Below, in pieces: positions 31,165-42,570 of a stretch of DNA of 64,000 bases (position 1 is the stretch's first letter; each line of letters starts with the position of its first letter). Below the pieces are notes generated by a model, which was not told the origin of the DNA, made no database searches, and saw nothing but the letters and a program-made list of their open reading frames with translations. Source of the stretch: Nemertoderma westbladi (Eukaryota; Xenacoelomorpha; Nemertodermatida; Nemertodermatidae); contig JAUCBJ010009116.1 in the NCBI GenBank assembly GCA_032718475.1, positions 1 to 64,000 of the forward strand, written 5' to 3'. A program made the translations under genes and the position numbers.

Positions 31165-31470
31165 TAATACATACCCAGGGAGAGGGGGGTATTGCAGATA
31201 GGTGTACAGTTCCCCATAATAAAATACTGACATCGACCCCAATGCAAAATATATCAAGGGCGGGGGGGACATGATAATGCGCCGTATCCACAATATACGC
31301 AGCATGCCGAAAGAATGTCTACAGTTCCGGAGGATGTATAGCAATGAAATACTTACAAAGAATCTGACACAGTCGGAGTACCTAACATATTTACAAGTCT
31401 ATACAGGGGGGCCAGCCTATGATATTGTAAGGCAATACCAGGGAATAGAAGGCGGTTTTACAGCAGCCAA
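31165..31470 (+). pseudogene. E4 Gag core, first part
   Basis: The sequence reads LQFRRMYSNEILTKNLTQSE and YLQVYTGGPAYDIVRQYQG, nearly the same as BEL-A near 2640-2540. It is cut after GIEGGFT at about 31470 by an insert. A stretch equivalent to about 18 residues of BEL-A is missing at the junction. Upstream, 31165-31270 aligns with the BEL-A linker (IYPGEGG...), so the region between the Asn-rich segment and this linker is deleted in E4. Confidence 0.75.
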
Positions 31471-32942
31471 CAATTATCCACCATTATTATCCAACATTAC
31501 ACTATATACACTATATACCATTTAATATCACCACTAGAATGTTTCAATGACTAACCCCTGTGATTCGTATTTTCTTTGGACTATATATTTTGTCTCTTTG
31601 ATTTATCACTCTTAGCATTTCAAAATTGTTTGATTTTTGCTATAATTTGAATATAAGCTATTCTACATGATTGGTTAGAAAAATTTTATTTTTCGCTATT
31701 TAATATTAGTTAATACAAGGTAACAATAAAAATATTGGTTGCGCTTAATACCCTATGGCTTTTACAGTTTTGAACCTAATCACATGAAAGTTTTTTATAT
31801 GATAGATCAACGATGGGGCAACATAACTATCAGGCGAAATTTGTGAAAATAATTTTGCACCTCTAGGTGGCGCTGTAAATTCATGCTAATTTTTTAGGAT
31901 CGTTATAAATAGTATTAAATTTTATTAACAAACAATTTCAAATAGTTGTCTGAAATTTTTATACAGGGTGGCTATGTAGACACCCACAGAAATTTTCAGA
32001 CCTCAAATTAATTGGAGAAATAGTAGGGTTTTGAAGTTGACAATTTCGTAAAAAAAATATTTGGAGATAATCGACCTTTATTATACATAGTACTGTAATA
32101 GTAATTTCAATAGGTCTCCCTAAATGGAAATTATTATAACTTGAAAACTAAAAGAGCTATTAAATAGCGGTTTTCAGATATGGAAATCAATCTTGATTAT
32201 TATAGATCATAAAAATTATTTTGACATATTTTGGACCAAAATTAATTGTGTACCCCTCTCCTTAATAATTTTAACATCTGAAATATAATAATTTCCAACG
32301 TTTTCTATGTGACTTCCAAATCGTGGACAGCACAATGCTGCCGATTAATGCCTTTCCCTGCAGTATTCGAAATCAGGAATGGTAGATGAAAGATGTAGGT
32401 ATTGGCGCACATTGAGCACATTTGAAGAAATTTATCTCCAGTGCAAATTACATTGGTTAGAAAATGCCGATACTGTAACCTGCTCCTTTCCCGTAATGTA
32501 TTAAATGATAATTATTTAATATACACAGCCACGCGGGGTAAATGGTAAAATCCGATATACAGTATAACCTAATTAGAGTTTACAACATTATTATCCAACA
32601 AACCTTAATGGGAATATTATAGGAAGGGATCTAGGGGTCTTTACCTCGAATGATAAGTTTATTTTACCGAAAATAACTTATCTTTTATTGGCGCAATTGT
32701 AGGACTAATCCCATCACATGCGTACTTTTTAACCTGGTTGTGTACAAATTTAGGAATCGCGTAATTTTTCTTGAAATTAATATCTCATATCTCTCCAAAC
32801 CACCTCTCTCTCATCAGCGTGGTGTCGGATTCGAACCTGGGACCTCGAGGTGGAAGCCGAGACTACAACCACTAGGCCACAGGTTCTTTAGATATGGAGT
32901 ATTAATTTCAAAGCCATCTGCCATTTTATTAGCCCTTGATTT
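31471..32942. other. ~1.47-kb AT-rich insert in E4 gag
   Basis: Separates the two halves of E4 gag. Mostly AT-rich without coding frames. Near its right end it has a tRNA-like block (32813-32893, minus strand). No clear terminal repeats. It could be one or more SINE or other nonautonomous insertions. Confidence 0.5.
32813..32893 (-). repeat. tRNA-like segment (SINE head or pseudo-tRNA)
   Basis: On the minus strand it contains GTGGCCTAGTGGTTGTAGTC (A-box-like) and GGTTCGAATCC (B box) at tRNA-like spacing, with an anticodon-loop-like CTTCCAC between. The stems are imperfect and the acceptor stem does not close well, so an active tRNA is unlikely. A tRNA-derived SINE head is the better reading. 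Confidence 0.5.
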
Positions 32943-34225
32943 TTTAAGGGGAATAACATCGGGTGGACTCACGGATAACCCCATCAGTATCAAAGCCTTT
33001 GCAGCTAAAGTAGAAAAGGCACTGATAGTCCTAAAGACGCTGGAAGCACCATACAATCTCAACGCTTTGAATAACTACACAATGATAGTGCAGGCACTAC
33101 CGATATGGTTGAGGAATAAATGAAGAAAAATTGCTTTCTCTACTCGAGAAAAGAAGAACACAGAGCAAGGGTTAGAAGAAATGTCGAGTTTCCTTTCATA
33201 TGAGGCAGAGTTGATAACAGACCCAGTGTACAGCGAGGAGAGTCTCAGAAAGGTACCAAAACCGGATTACAACTGACCTAAACCGGAACACAACGTGGCA
33301 GACTCACTTCCGAGAGTGAGGCAATCGTTGCCATATGCGACAGCACAGGGGACTGAAAGTCCACAACGCCAAAACACTATACAGAGAGCATTATAATCCT
33401 AATTACAAGTCTCAGCTGCACAGAAATGGAACGCATAAGATGATCGACTGTGAACAGTGGCAGATGTTATTAAAAATTGACCCAAACTCTTATACTGGAT
33501 GGTTCGAACTATGTCATAGATGTGGAGTATGAAGACATTAGAAAGGACTGGTGTCGATAACAAGAACCGAACTATGGGAGTGAATACAACGGAGAACTTA
33601 AAGAAGAGAAGAATAATAGTGTTGATCGGAGTAAGGATGATCGGGGAGAATGGGTGATCGGTAACAATACTGATTTTGATCGACAGTGGGGCAGCATTCA
33701 CATTGACAGAAAGCTGGATAGCGGAGAGGCTGAAACAAAAGATGAAGTCGAAGACGATGGTGGTCACCACCATATCCGCCAAAGACGAAATTATTCCAAT
33801 GAGAACAGGAAGGTGTCGAATAGGGGCTATAGCTCCCAGTTGCGACTATGGGGCAACCATAGAGCCCATACGAATTACCGAGTCCATCAACATCAATGCC
33901 AGGCGACCGACACAGTTCGAGGTCGAACAATATCGGCACCTGGACTTCTCTAGACTTCTATAGACTTTGCGACACCCCACCTCGACGTGCTGAAAGTATC
34001 CCTAATAGTCAGGATGGATTGCCGATAACCCATGAAATGATTCAAACCATATTTGGTGATGATAAGAAGCAAGACACAGTGGCGATCTTGACGCCATTTG
34101 GATGGGTGCTAAGCGGGCCTATTAAATCCAGAACCCTGTTCAAAATGTCAGAGACATCGGGATGCATGCCATCTGGAGCCATTAGGGACTTAGAGCAGGA
34201 AATGACAGGACAAGAGGCTATATAG
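32943..34225 (+). pseudogene. E4 Gag C-part, nucleocapsid and protease
   Basis: Resumes with LRGITSGGLTDNPISIKAFA and KVEKALIVLKTLEAPYNLNA, matching BEL-A Gag. A degenerate linker and knuckle region follows (33150-33560, several frames). The protease at about 33676 reads IDSGAAFTLTESWIAERL, with the DSG active site kept. The next block has TTISAKDEIIPMRTGRC, CDYGATIEPI and SININARRPTQFEVEQY. 34020-34225 has PFGWVLSGPIKSRTLFKMSE (DUF1758-like end), then a stop. RT does not follow. Confidence 0.75.
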
Positions 34226-34745
34226 AGAGGATGGTAGGACAAATATGAATCCGGGAACAGAACCTGGACAAGTTGAAGAGGGGATCAGTGTCTTCCAGTG
34301 GGTTTCGGTTTGAAGAGGAAGAGAGCCGGATAATGAGTTATCTGGAGGGATTGCCGATTCAATCGATGTCCGGGATGCTGAGGATGCCGATACCTGCAGG
34401 ATCCTAGGGCGAATATGGGAGTAAGAAGTCGAAGAAGGGCGATGGGGAGGTCTCATATGGAAATGGACCGGGGAAGGATATCAGGAGTCGGGGGCGATTC
34501 CAGGTCTGGAACCACACCCAGTGGAAAGGATGGATGATGATGAGTTTGGAGAAATACCACCGATAGAGGAGATCGGATGAGTAGCGACATCAGGGGGATG
34601 GGAGGAGGAGAATGGGTTCAACGCACAGCACCTGGATGTGATGGGATGGAACACAGACGTCTCCAGCTATTATCAGTACGAGGATGAAGAAGGGTGGATG
34701 ATGAGGTATCCTGAAGGGATGCCGATCCAAACTAATTTGGGTGCT
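34226..34745 (+). other. G/A-rich block with an internal diverged duplication
   Basis: Two similar stretches, around 34312-34370 and 34680-34735, each read roughly EE...MM.YLEG.PIQ on the plus strand, about 365 bp apart. It follows the protease remnant where RT should be. No family recognised; coding status unclear. Confidence 0.35.
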
Positions 34746-35764
34746 GTATATTTACATGGGCGCAGTACAAACATTTATAACCGATGCACAGTGTATTTAC
34801 AGTGAATATTAAATAGGAATGCCATAAATGCCATATTGCGACCGAATTTGATAGTAAAATGTACAGCCACAGTAATTCCTTTAAAAATAATTAGTATTAT
34901 GGCAATGGACCCATAGAAGCTATTGTAGGTCTATCAAGACAGATTCATTACCATATATGATAATAATTTTAGGTATTTTTGGAGTTCAAGAACCATACTC
35001 CAGGTCACTCATTGGTTTAACTACTTTAGGTGTGTCTAATGCAAGTAGGTATAGTTAGTTATTCAGCCAATGGTGACTCATTTGTCATGCTTCATGTGTG
35101 TTGCTACATATACTTATGTTACTTTTTATATGTATTATTATTGTATACCCTGGACTTACAGTATTATAATTTCCTAGATTCCCCCGCTAGATTTAAAGTT
35201 ATTAATTTGTGTCATGTGATTTTATTGTTGAATTGTGCTGTTTTATACTTTCGCCACGATTTATGGAATAATTGTACCGTGAAAGACTGACTTTGGCTAA
35301 TATTATGTAATCAGTTTTCTAAACTTGACTGCGTTATTAGTTACTGCTTTATGCAGTCTCTACTAACCTACAGCTAGTATGACAGACTGCACAATGGAGT
35401 AGTGTGTGCGGGAGGGACTACCGGCAGCGCGGTGATGGGAACGGGTGGACAGATGACAGACTACGGGGTTTCTACTTATTAAAGGGAAGTAATGGGCGTG
35501 TTTAGGGATTAATGGGATGGGGCAGATGCCATAGGGGGAGTTCTGCTTCACATCTGGTCCTTGGTGAAAGGTTTAACTTAATGACATGTGTAAACACTCT
35601 ATGTATATCAGTCCAAATAGCCAACAGACGAATTAGATCATTCCGAATCAATTAGATAAACAGTCTGACTTAGCTAATTTCAATTAATTAAACCAAACAT
35701 TTGAGTTCAGACCACGGTCTAAACTATCATGCTGACGAATCCTCCGTTGTAGCGGAACCAGCTG
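34746..35764. other. AT-rich spacer inside E4
   Basis: No coding frame with similarity to anything I recognise. A short plus-strand frame at 35030-35290 is hydrophobic by composition only. Confidence 0.4.
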
Positions 35765-36851
35765 ATGCTACTGTTTACAAATGGAGCGTTGGGGCGGACT
35801 CTTCGACTAAGCCTGCTAAATCGGATGGAACAGTCTACTGTATTGGGTGGTAGTGCAGATGTTTCTGTACATGTAGTACCGTCAGACGTTCAGGGGATGC
35901 AGCAAGGATCAGTTATACTGGGAAAGATGGGAGTGCTAGGAATGAGATGGATTTGGAGTTCGAAAGAGCTTATCTACCAGGTCGTTAGTCTTGTATGCAT
36001 TGTGGTGCTTCTAACCATTGATCCAACAAGTGTACATCTCAAGTACCTGATGAAGTGTTATTGTGCGGATGGAGTCAGATTGAACCTTGCAATCATACAT
36101 TCTACACTTGTCCGTTGTTTATGACGCAATGTGGATATTGTTACACTAAAGGTCATAGCACTTCGCAGTGCCAGTTGGCAGCGATTCCGTATGCAGAACA
36201 CCCGCCGGAGTTGATGCAGAGATTCTTTGGTATTTGGGAGAAGCTAGCCGATTCGCATATGAAGGCTTAATTCTGTGGCTTTCCGATGAGAGCTCACCTT
36301 GGATTCTGGGCGGTCAAACCGCGTGTCGTGATGAACGAGGCGTATCGAGCACAGATGCCAGATTACGAGGAGTTGTTGAATGTGGTTCTAGATATGCCAT
36401 ATGAAACAGGAGTATTAGTGGTGAGGAATTATTTCCAGGCGATTAATCTCCAGCATAAGCATACTTGGAGGTTTAACAAGGCGATGGATCACGAGGTGGA
36501 GATTATTCACGATATCGTAAGGATAAACGTAACACTGGAGAGTATAGAACTGCTTCAGTGGATATATGTAATCAATGGTTGAAACACTATATTGTTCGAG
36601 AACGGATTAGCGATCGCGAGATAGAAGTTGCATCCGGGAGGCCGGTTCAGCAACCTAAGGTTGACAGAGCGACCGACGACAAAGGAAAGAAAGTGTCGAT
36701 GAGGAAACAGTTAGTAGCGGCGTCCAAGCTGGGACAAAGCATCAAACATAGTTTGAACATAGCAGAGGGGAGATCTGTCCCCAGTAGACCCGCGTCTGAG
36801 AGATACTATAATGAGATGGTGGTACCGGAAACGCGACCACAAGGAATATGA
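35765..36851 (+). pseudogene. E4 tri-CCHC accessory protein, frame-broken
   Basis: Around 35985-36160 three Cys/His clusters appear: CMHCGASNHWSNKC, a degenerate CNHTFYTC cluster and CGYCYTKGHSTSQC. Then comes a helical region ELMQRFFGIWEKLADSHMKA and, in the next frame (36286-36582), LGFWAVKPRVVMNEAYRAQM. BEL-A 59041-60000 has the same order: three CCHC knuckles, RFEEWADV, MKAQEFKWGFFLINQE. The similarity is weak but ordered. 36558-36851 adds a basic Ser/Lys region without counterpart. Frames change at about 36060, 36270 and 36560. It is not part of an integrase here, which suggests that this was a separate protein. Confidence 0.6.
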
Positions 36852-36863
36852 CCTAGAGGATTA

Positions 36864-37982
36864 GGGAGCTTGTTCGATTTTGTTAGCTTCACTCTCATCC
36901 GTTCGATTTTGTTAGCTCCACTCTCACCCATTCGATTTTGTTAGCTCCACTCTCACCCATTCGATTTTGTTAGCTCCACTCTCACCTTGTTCGATTTTGT
37001 TAGCTCCACTCTCACCCCTTCGATTTTGTTAGCTCCACCCTCACCCATTCGATTTTGTTAGCTTCACTCTCATCTGTTAGATTTTGTTAGCTCCACTCTC
37101 ACCTTGTTCGATTTTGTTAGCTCCATGCCCACCTGTTCGATTTTGTTAGCTCCACTTTCACCCGTTCGATTTTGTTAACTCCACTCTCACCCGTTCGATT
37201 TTGTTAGCTCCCCTCTCACCTTATTCGATTTTGTTAGCTCCACGTCCACCTTGTTCGATTTTGTTAGCTCCACTTTCACCCGTTCGATTTTGTTAGCTCC
37301 ACTCTCACCTTGTTCGATTTTGTTAGCTCCACTCTCACCTTGTTCGATTTTGTTAGCTCCCCTCTCACCTTATTCGATTTTGTTAGCTCCACGCCCACCT
37401 TGTTCGATTTTGTTAGCTCCACTTTCACCCGTTCGATTTTGTTAGCTCCACTCTCACCTTGTTCGATTTTGTTAGCTCCACTCTCACCTTGTTCGATTTT
37501 GTTAGCTCCCCTCTCACCTTATTCGATTTTGTTAGCTCCACGCCCACCTTGTTCGATTTTATTAGCTCCACTTTCACCCATTCGATTTTGTTAGCTCCAC
37601 TTTCACCCGTTCGATTTTGTGAGCTCCACTCTCATCTTGTTCGATTTTGTTAGCTCCACTCTCACCCGTTCGATTTTGTTAGCTCCACTCTCACCCGTTC
37701 GATTTTGTTAGCTCCCCTCTCACCTTATTCGATTTTGTTAGCTCCACGTCCACCTTGTTCGATTTTGTTAGCTCCCCTCTCACCTTATTCGATTTTGTTA
37801 GCTTCACTCTCATCCGTTCGATTTTGTTAGCTCCACTCTCACCCATTCGATTTTGTTAGCTCCCCTCTCACCTTGTTCGATTTTGTTAGCTCCACTCTCA
37901 CCCATTCGATTTTGTTAGCTCCTCTCTCACCTGTTCGATTTTGTTAGCTCCACTCTTACCTTGATCGATTTTGTTCGCTCCA
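36864..37982. repeat. 29/30-bp minisatellite, left part (~38 copies)
   Basis: Unit TTCGATTTTGTTAGCTCCAC plus TCTCACC and one to three variable bases. Variants form higher-order blocks (TCCCCTCTCACCTTA, CACGCCCACCTTG). E2 is inserted in the last unit; the array resumes at 49547. Confidence 0.95.
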
Positions 37983-39155
37983 TGTTCGCGCTTTTAGACC
38001 TTTAGCAGTTTAACCTACCAATTTTAATTGTCTTTTGTATATCAATTATTTAATGTACTGAAGTTACATCAGCCGAAGCCAGCCTGTGCGCGACCATTCA
38101 CCCACAGTTAAGGGAGACTGGATTCGGATGCTTTGATAGTGATTGCAGTGTAGACCTACTGTATTATTCGATTGATCGTCAATATATAATCTCTGACAAT
38201 ATTATTCACTTTCGGGGAAATATTAACAGTTCCTTTAGGACGTGGCGCTTTAAGTATAAAACAGAGTTATGACTTATACTAATCACAACTGGATGGCTAC
38301 TGAGTTTCGTAAAAAGCGCATTCTTTAGGAGATGCTTTATTAACCTTCACACTACTTACACGACTTCACACCAGTTCACACTACTGCGCACTGATCTGCC
38401 AACCGTCACTGAATTTGATCATATATAAGGAGGATCGCAACTGACACATGTAGGGATTATGAAATAGCACAAACACAATTCACACAAAAACCACTATAAT
38501 GTAAGTCGCAGTTGCTACTGGTAAACATGTTCCTCTAACCTTTAGTAATCAAAGAGATTGGGGGTTTTATGATTATTCATCGGTATTCTCCAAATATATC
38601 AGCAATATATACCAACATAACACCAATTAATAACAGAATCAAATAATGCGGTGAACAGTCAGTATGTGTAGTTGAATTGCGTTGCATAGTGCCGCGGTGT
38701 GGCGATGTTTCAGTAGTTGAATCATTAATAGTTTTACGTTCTTTTAATCAAAGCCATCTGATGTTTCTGATGTTTAGGTCAAAGTCTGAAACTTCCACAG
38801 AAGTACAGAAGAATCCTAAGCCGGTGTTCTGGGCTTAGAAAAGATACACACTGACTGAATTGCGTGGGTTTCTGTAGGCACTGTCCAACACAAAAAGAAA
38901 ATCGCTCTGATTGGCTGAGCCGAACAAAGAACAAAGAGAGATTCAGGTTCCGCGTTGGCAGTAAATCAGCTGACAGATTGCGTCATCTGAGTCATCTTTT
39001 AGAGTATTAAGCGAATTGCGGCAGAATGGCTAGTTATGTCCGCTAAAGCACGCATACAGACATAACGGGTAAAAATGGCTTGTTATGTCTGCTAAAAGCA
39101 CCTACACGGTACATTGCGGAGAAAATGACTGGTTATATCCGCAAAAGCTTTTACA
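37983..39155 (-). repeat. E2 3' LTR
   Basis: On the plus strand TGTTCGCGCTTTTAGACC ... CCGCAAAAGCTTTTACA, 1173 bp. The inner side is followed by CCGCTCCCAGAAAATGGG, which read on the minus strand is the putative polypurine tract directly before the LTR. Confidence 0.92.
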
Positions 39156-39233
39156 CCGCTCCCAGAAAATGGGATTTAATTCTATAAAATATAAAAAATC
39201 ACAGTTTCTAAAATATAAAAATACTCTAAACAG

Positions 39234-40784
39234 TTAGTCCTTCTTACGCGAACGGCGTTTACGCAGTTTTTTGAGGCTAGCAAGAGTCCTTTTCTCTTTG
39301 GGGCGAGCCACTTTACTAGGAGGGCTATAACTCCTGGATGAAGGGTGCAATACAATTGCATCGGAAGGTTTAGGATGACGGTCTGTGTATCTGCCGGTCG
39401 AGGTACTCGGTTGATCGGTATCAACCTCAGTGGAACGAGGTCGAACAACCTTCAGAGCGCGTTTCAAGACAGCAGCTCTTACTGGTCCCTGACGATTCGT
39501 CTGCACAAGAGCGGTAGGTGGACCGTGTGTAGTGAGAAATTTCCTCGGTTTGATGGTTCTTTCCGACTCGCGTTCTCAGGCTCTGTCGAAATCGATATGC
39601 TTCTCCTCGAGCTGATTTTCCTCCGCTTGTTGTTGGAAGCATTCGTCTAAAACTCGTTTAGAGAGTAGGGTCGTCCAAGTTCGATATCTTCTTAGAGATT
39701 CTGGATTTCCCGATCGAACTGATATAAAGCTAATTCGCTTACCGCTTGGACTTGTTGCTGCAAATTACGTTTTTCTAAACAATCGTAGGTTCCTTTTCCG
39801 ATCTTTTATCGAATAGTGTCTAACGCGTGCGTACAATTTTCTCCTCCACCTCGGTGACAGGTTGTATTGGGTTAAACCGGGATGATTATACGGGTTGAAC
39901 GGCGATATTAGGTGTCCGCGTCCCAATCCGACTAGGTAAGATGGGCGAATATCTAGGGAGCCCACAACCGGAGTGCCACCGACTAATTGTTCGGGTAACA
40001 CTAGATCTTTGAACAATGAGTACAGCTCAGGAGGATCCGTCATACTATTAGGATCAAGAGTCTGAGGTTTCACCAGGGAATGAGGAGATCTGACCGAGTA
40101 TTCCGGAACTCTGATCATCGGTTTATTTAAGGATCGTTTGCGTCGAGCGAGCGTAGGTGATACGTCCAACAAGTTTCGCTCGAAACTCCCGTAAATATAG
40201 CGAGTAAAACTGTGTTTAGCGCAACGTCTCCGCGGATGTTTATGTCTTTCCGTGTGTTGGTTGGGTCTAGGGCATTCATCGTAATAATACCAAAGACGCA
40301 CGTCTTGTAGGGGAAACGCGGGTGATCTTTCTCCAGTTTTACAATGTCTCTCTCAAGAATTCCAAATATACATTGAAATCACTGCGTTTATCCAGTTCTT
40401 TAACGTCTTCTCTTTCGAGTTGGTTTCGAATAGAATTTTCGTGTTCGATTCTCAGTTTATCGTTCCGACTCCGCTGGGTATGATATTTAAATAGGATCGT
40501 TTCCCTTTCGGTGTCTACATCGTCCATATCTTGTAAATCGATAGGATGGCCAGTAGTTAAGAAGTCCATATACGTACCATTACGATACGTATAGCGAGCG
40601 GTGAATTTTCTATAGTCCAATTCACGCGTGAGTTGTTCCTTGGACATTGGCGGTTCGATATAACGGTCATAGTCCTCCGTAGTAGAGGGACTAGCGTCAC
40701 CGCGTATTAAACTATCAACAATGCTTGCAATGGTAGGGTATATCGCTCCCTGATACCAAGATCATCTTCTATCAACTCAGACAT
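39234..40784 (-). pseudogene. E2 ORFX (accessory 3' ORF, ~515 codons, frame-broken)
   Basis: The likely start is ATG at 40784 (MSELIEDDLGIRERYTLPLQ). The readable stretches are 40647-40339 (FTARYTYRNGTYMDFL, SRNDKLRIEHENSIRNQLE), 40301-39765 (DVSPTLARRKRSLNKPMI, SPHSLVKPQTLD, ELYSLFKDLVLPEQLVGG, then LSPRWRRKLYARVRHYS) and 39506-39234 (basic tail KKLRKRRSRKKD). Frame breaks lie near 40715, 40330 and between 39765 and 39507. E1 is intact across the first break, so these are independent lesions. No known domain: hydrophilic, Arg/Lys-rich, no transmembrane segment, so an envelope protein is unlikely. Function unknown. Confidence 0.7.
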
Positions 40785-42570
40785 AGCTGCTATGTGAGTT
40801 TATCAATATTATAATTAATTATAATTAGGCTAGCGGGCGTCGCTGCCTACCCCTCACGGCCCCCGGACAGCGCAAGATCCTCAGCGCTGATGTACTGTCA
40901 CCGCTGTGTCTATCGCCAACGTTGTAGCTGCACAACGACAACAACAACCAGCGCGAGTCACTCCACTGTCCGTCCCAAGGGCTTAGATTTACTTCAGGTT
41001 CTTACTGCAGGGTTAGGGCTACTTTCACAACTGCGACTCTCTACTGTAAACACAATTTAGTAGTAACATTCACCTATAAACGCACAAATTCCACACAACT
41101 GTCACAAATTTTACACACTCGGGCCATTTGTCCGTTAGTCAAGTGCCTTCCAGAATGTCACGTTATTATTATGTATCCCTGGATACTAGCAGTGCGCTAT
41201 TTATTCCGTATGCTATTCAATGGGGCAAGCTTTTTATTGTTCTTTTAACTCACTTCTAATTCTAGCGTGGTTGTTGCCATGGTGACATTATGGAAGCTAG
41301 CAGTAGAATTAGGGTAATTCTCATGCATACAGATCTGGGATGCTATTTAATAGTAATTCTTTAATTGTCAATATTCCCCCTTATACATGATTTTATGAAT
41401 TTTATCGGCTATTGACTATATATTGGAAATTCTCTCACGCTAATATACTTAATAGGGTGAATCTCCGCTCCCATGATCTATTAATTAATGGAATTTTGGG
41501 AATGTTATAAATTATATAGAATGACAATTTATCAAATTCATGAGAGGATATGAATTTAAATTTATTCCCGTAAATTTTATTATTTAATATTAAAATAGAC
41601 ACAATTTTATTCCAGAACATGTCTGGGGACTGGGATCCTTGATTCTAGGAAATTTGTCTTTTAAGAGTATCAGTAAGTGCTACGATATCTTAATCGACTA
41701 GAATTTTAAAGGATCTGAATTTTAACAGATTTTAGATTTTCTTGGTTTACAACTTCTCAGAGTTTATTTGTCGGCATTTACTCTATTATATTTGTTTTAA
41801 TAGATTTTTATAAATATTAAATAGTTAATATTTAAGATGGGCACCGATTTATTCCAGAACTTGTCTGGGGACGTTAACCATTGATTCTAGAATTTTGTCT
41901 TTCAAGTATATCGGTGGGTGCCGCGATATCTTAATCGACTAGAATTACAGATGGTCAAAGGGTTTAACAGATTTATTTGCGTTGTATGCGACGGTTAAAG
42001 GGACATCACGCTACTATATGTATTATTTTATATACGGTATGAGAGCAATATTGCAAGAAGCAATGTCAGTGAGAAGAGGCAAGTCGTTTCCAAGGTCTAC
42101 CCAGAGCTTGGTTTAGCTGAGACACGAGGATCTAAACTTTGCATTCCTAATACTCTACTTACCAATAATACTTGAGTATAGTAGGAGCTTTATTGTACTT
42201 TAATAAGTACGGATATTTCATCTTACTGTAGTCACGCATTTATAATATGATACGGACAGTAAGGAAAGAGAAAAAGAATTATTTCTCGCCGTTGCACTAA
42301 ATATATAATATAATATAAGTAAGTAAGTAATAAACACTAATATATATTGCACTAATCTATTAAATAATCGCTAAAATAACATTCTACTAAATAAAATTAA
42401 AGAAAACGATTATAATAAAATTACATAATAATACATACATAAATATAAAATAATAAAAACAAATATAAAATAATATAGTCACACACCCACTCCAGACGCT
42501 GTTACGTTGGGGAGTCCCTAGATGTTTGTTGGATTAGGGAGGTGGTCGTGGGAAGAGTATCTTGCCTTCC
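40785..42570 (-). other. E2 noncoding region between Gag/protease and ORFX
   Basis: AT-rich, colinear with E1 17991-19631. Its right part (about 42250-42490) is very A/T-rich with TAAA/ATAATAA runs. No gene seen. Confidence 0.6.

Larger units (their letters stand above)
29545..36857 (+). mobile_element. E4: decayed relative of BEL-A
   Basis: Plus-strand remnants follow the BEL-A order: ORF1 (29682-31060), poly(G), Asn-rich start, Gag core (31165-31470), a foreign insert (31471-32942), Gag/protease (32943-34225), unknown G-rich sequence, AT-rich sequence and a tri-CCHC protein (35765-36851). RT, RNase H and integrase are absent. No LTR is recognised at either side. Confidence 0.7.

Noticed and set aside
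32813-32893. Functional tRNA gene
   Set aside because: A/B boxes are present, but the anticodon and acceptor stems do not pair well and it lies inside an insert in a dead element.
37251-37653. Several plus-strand frames rich in LLAPLSPCSI or FDFVSSTLTL
   Set aside because: All are frames of the 29/30-bp minisatellite.
39234-40784. ORFX as an envelope gene
   Set aside because: The position fits, but there is no signal peptide, transmembrane segment, cysteine pattern or furin-type fusion region.
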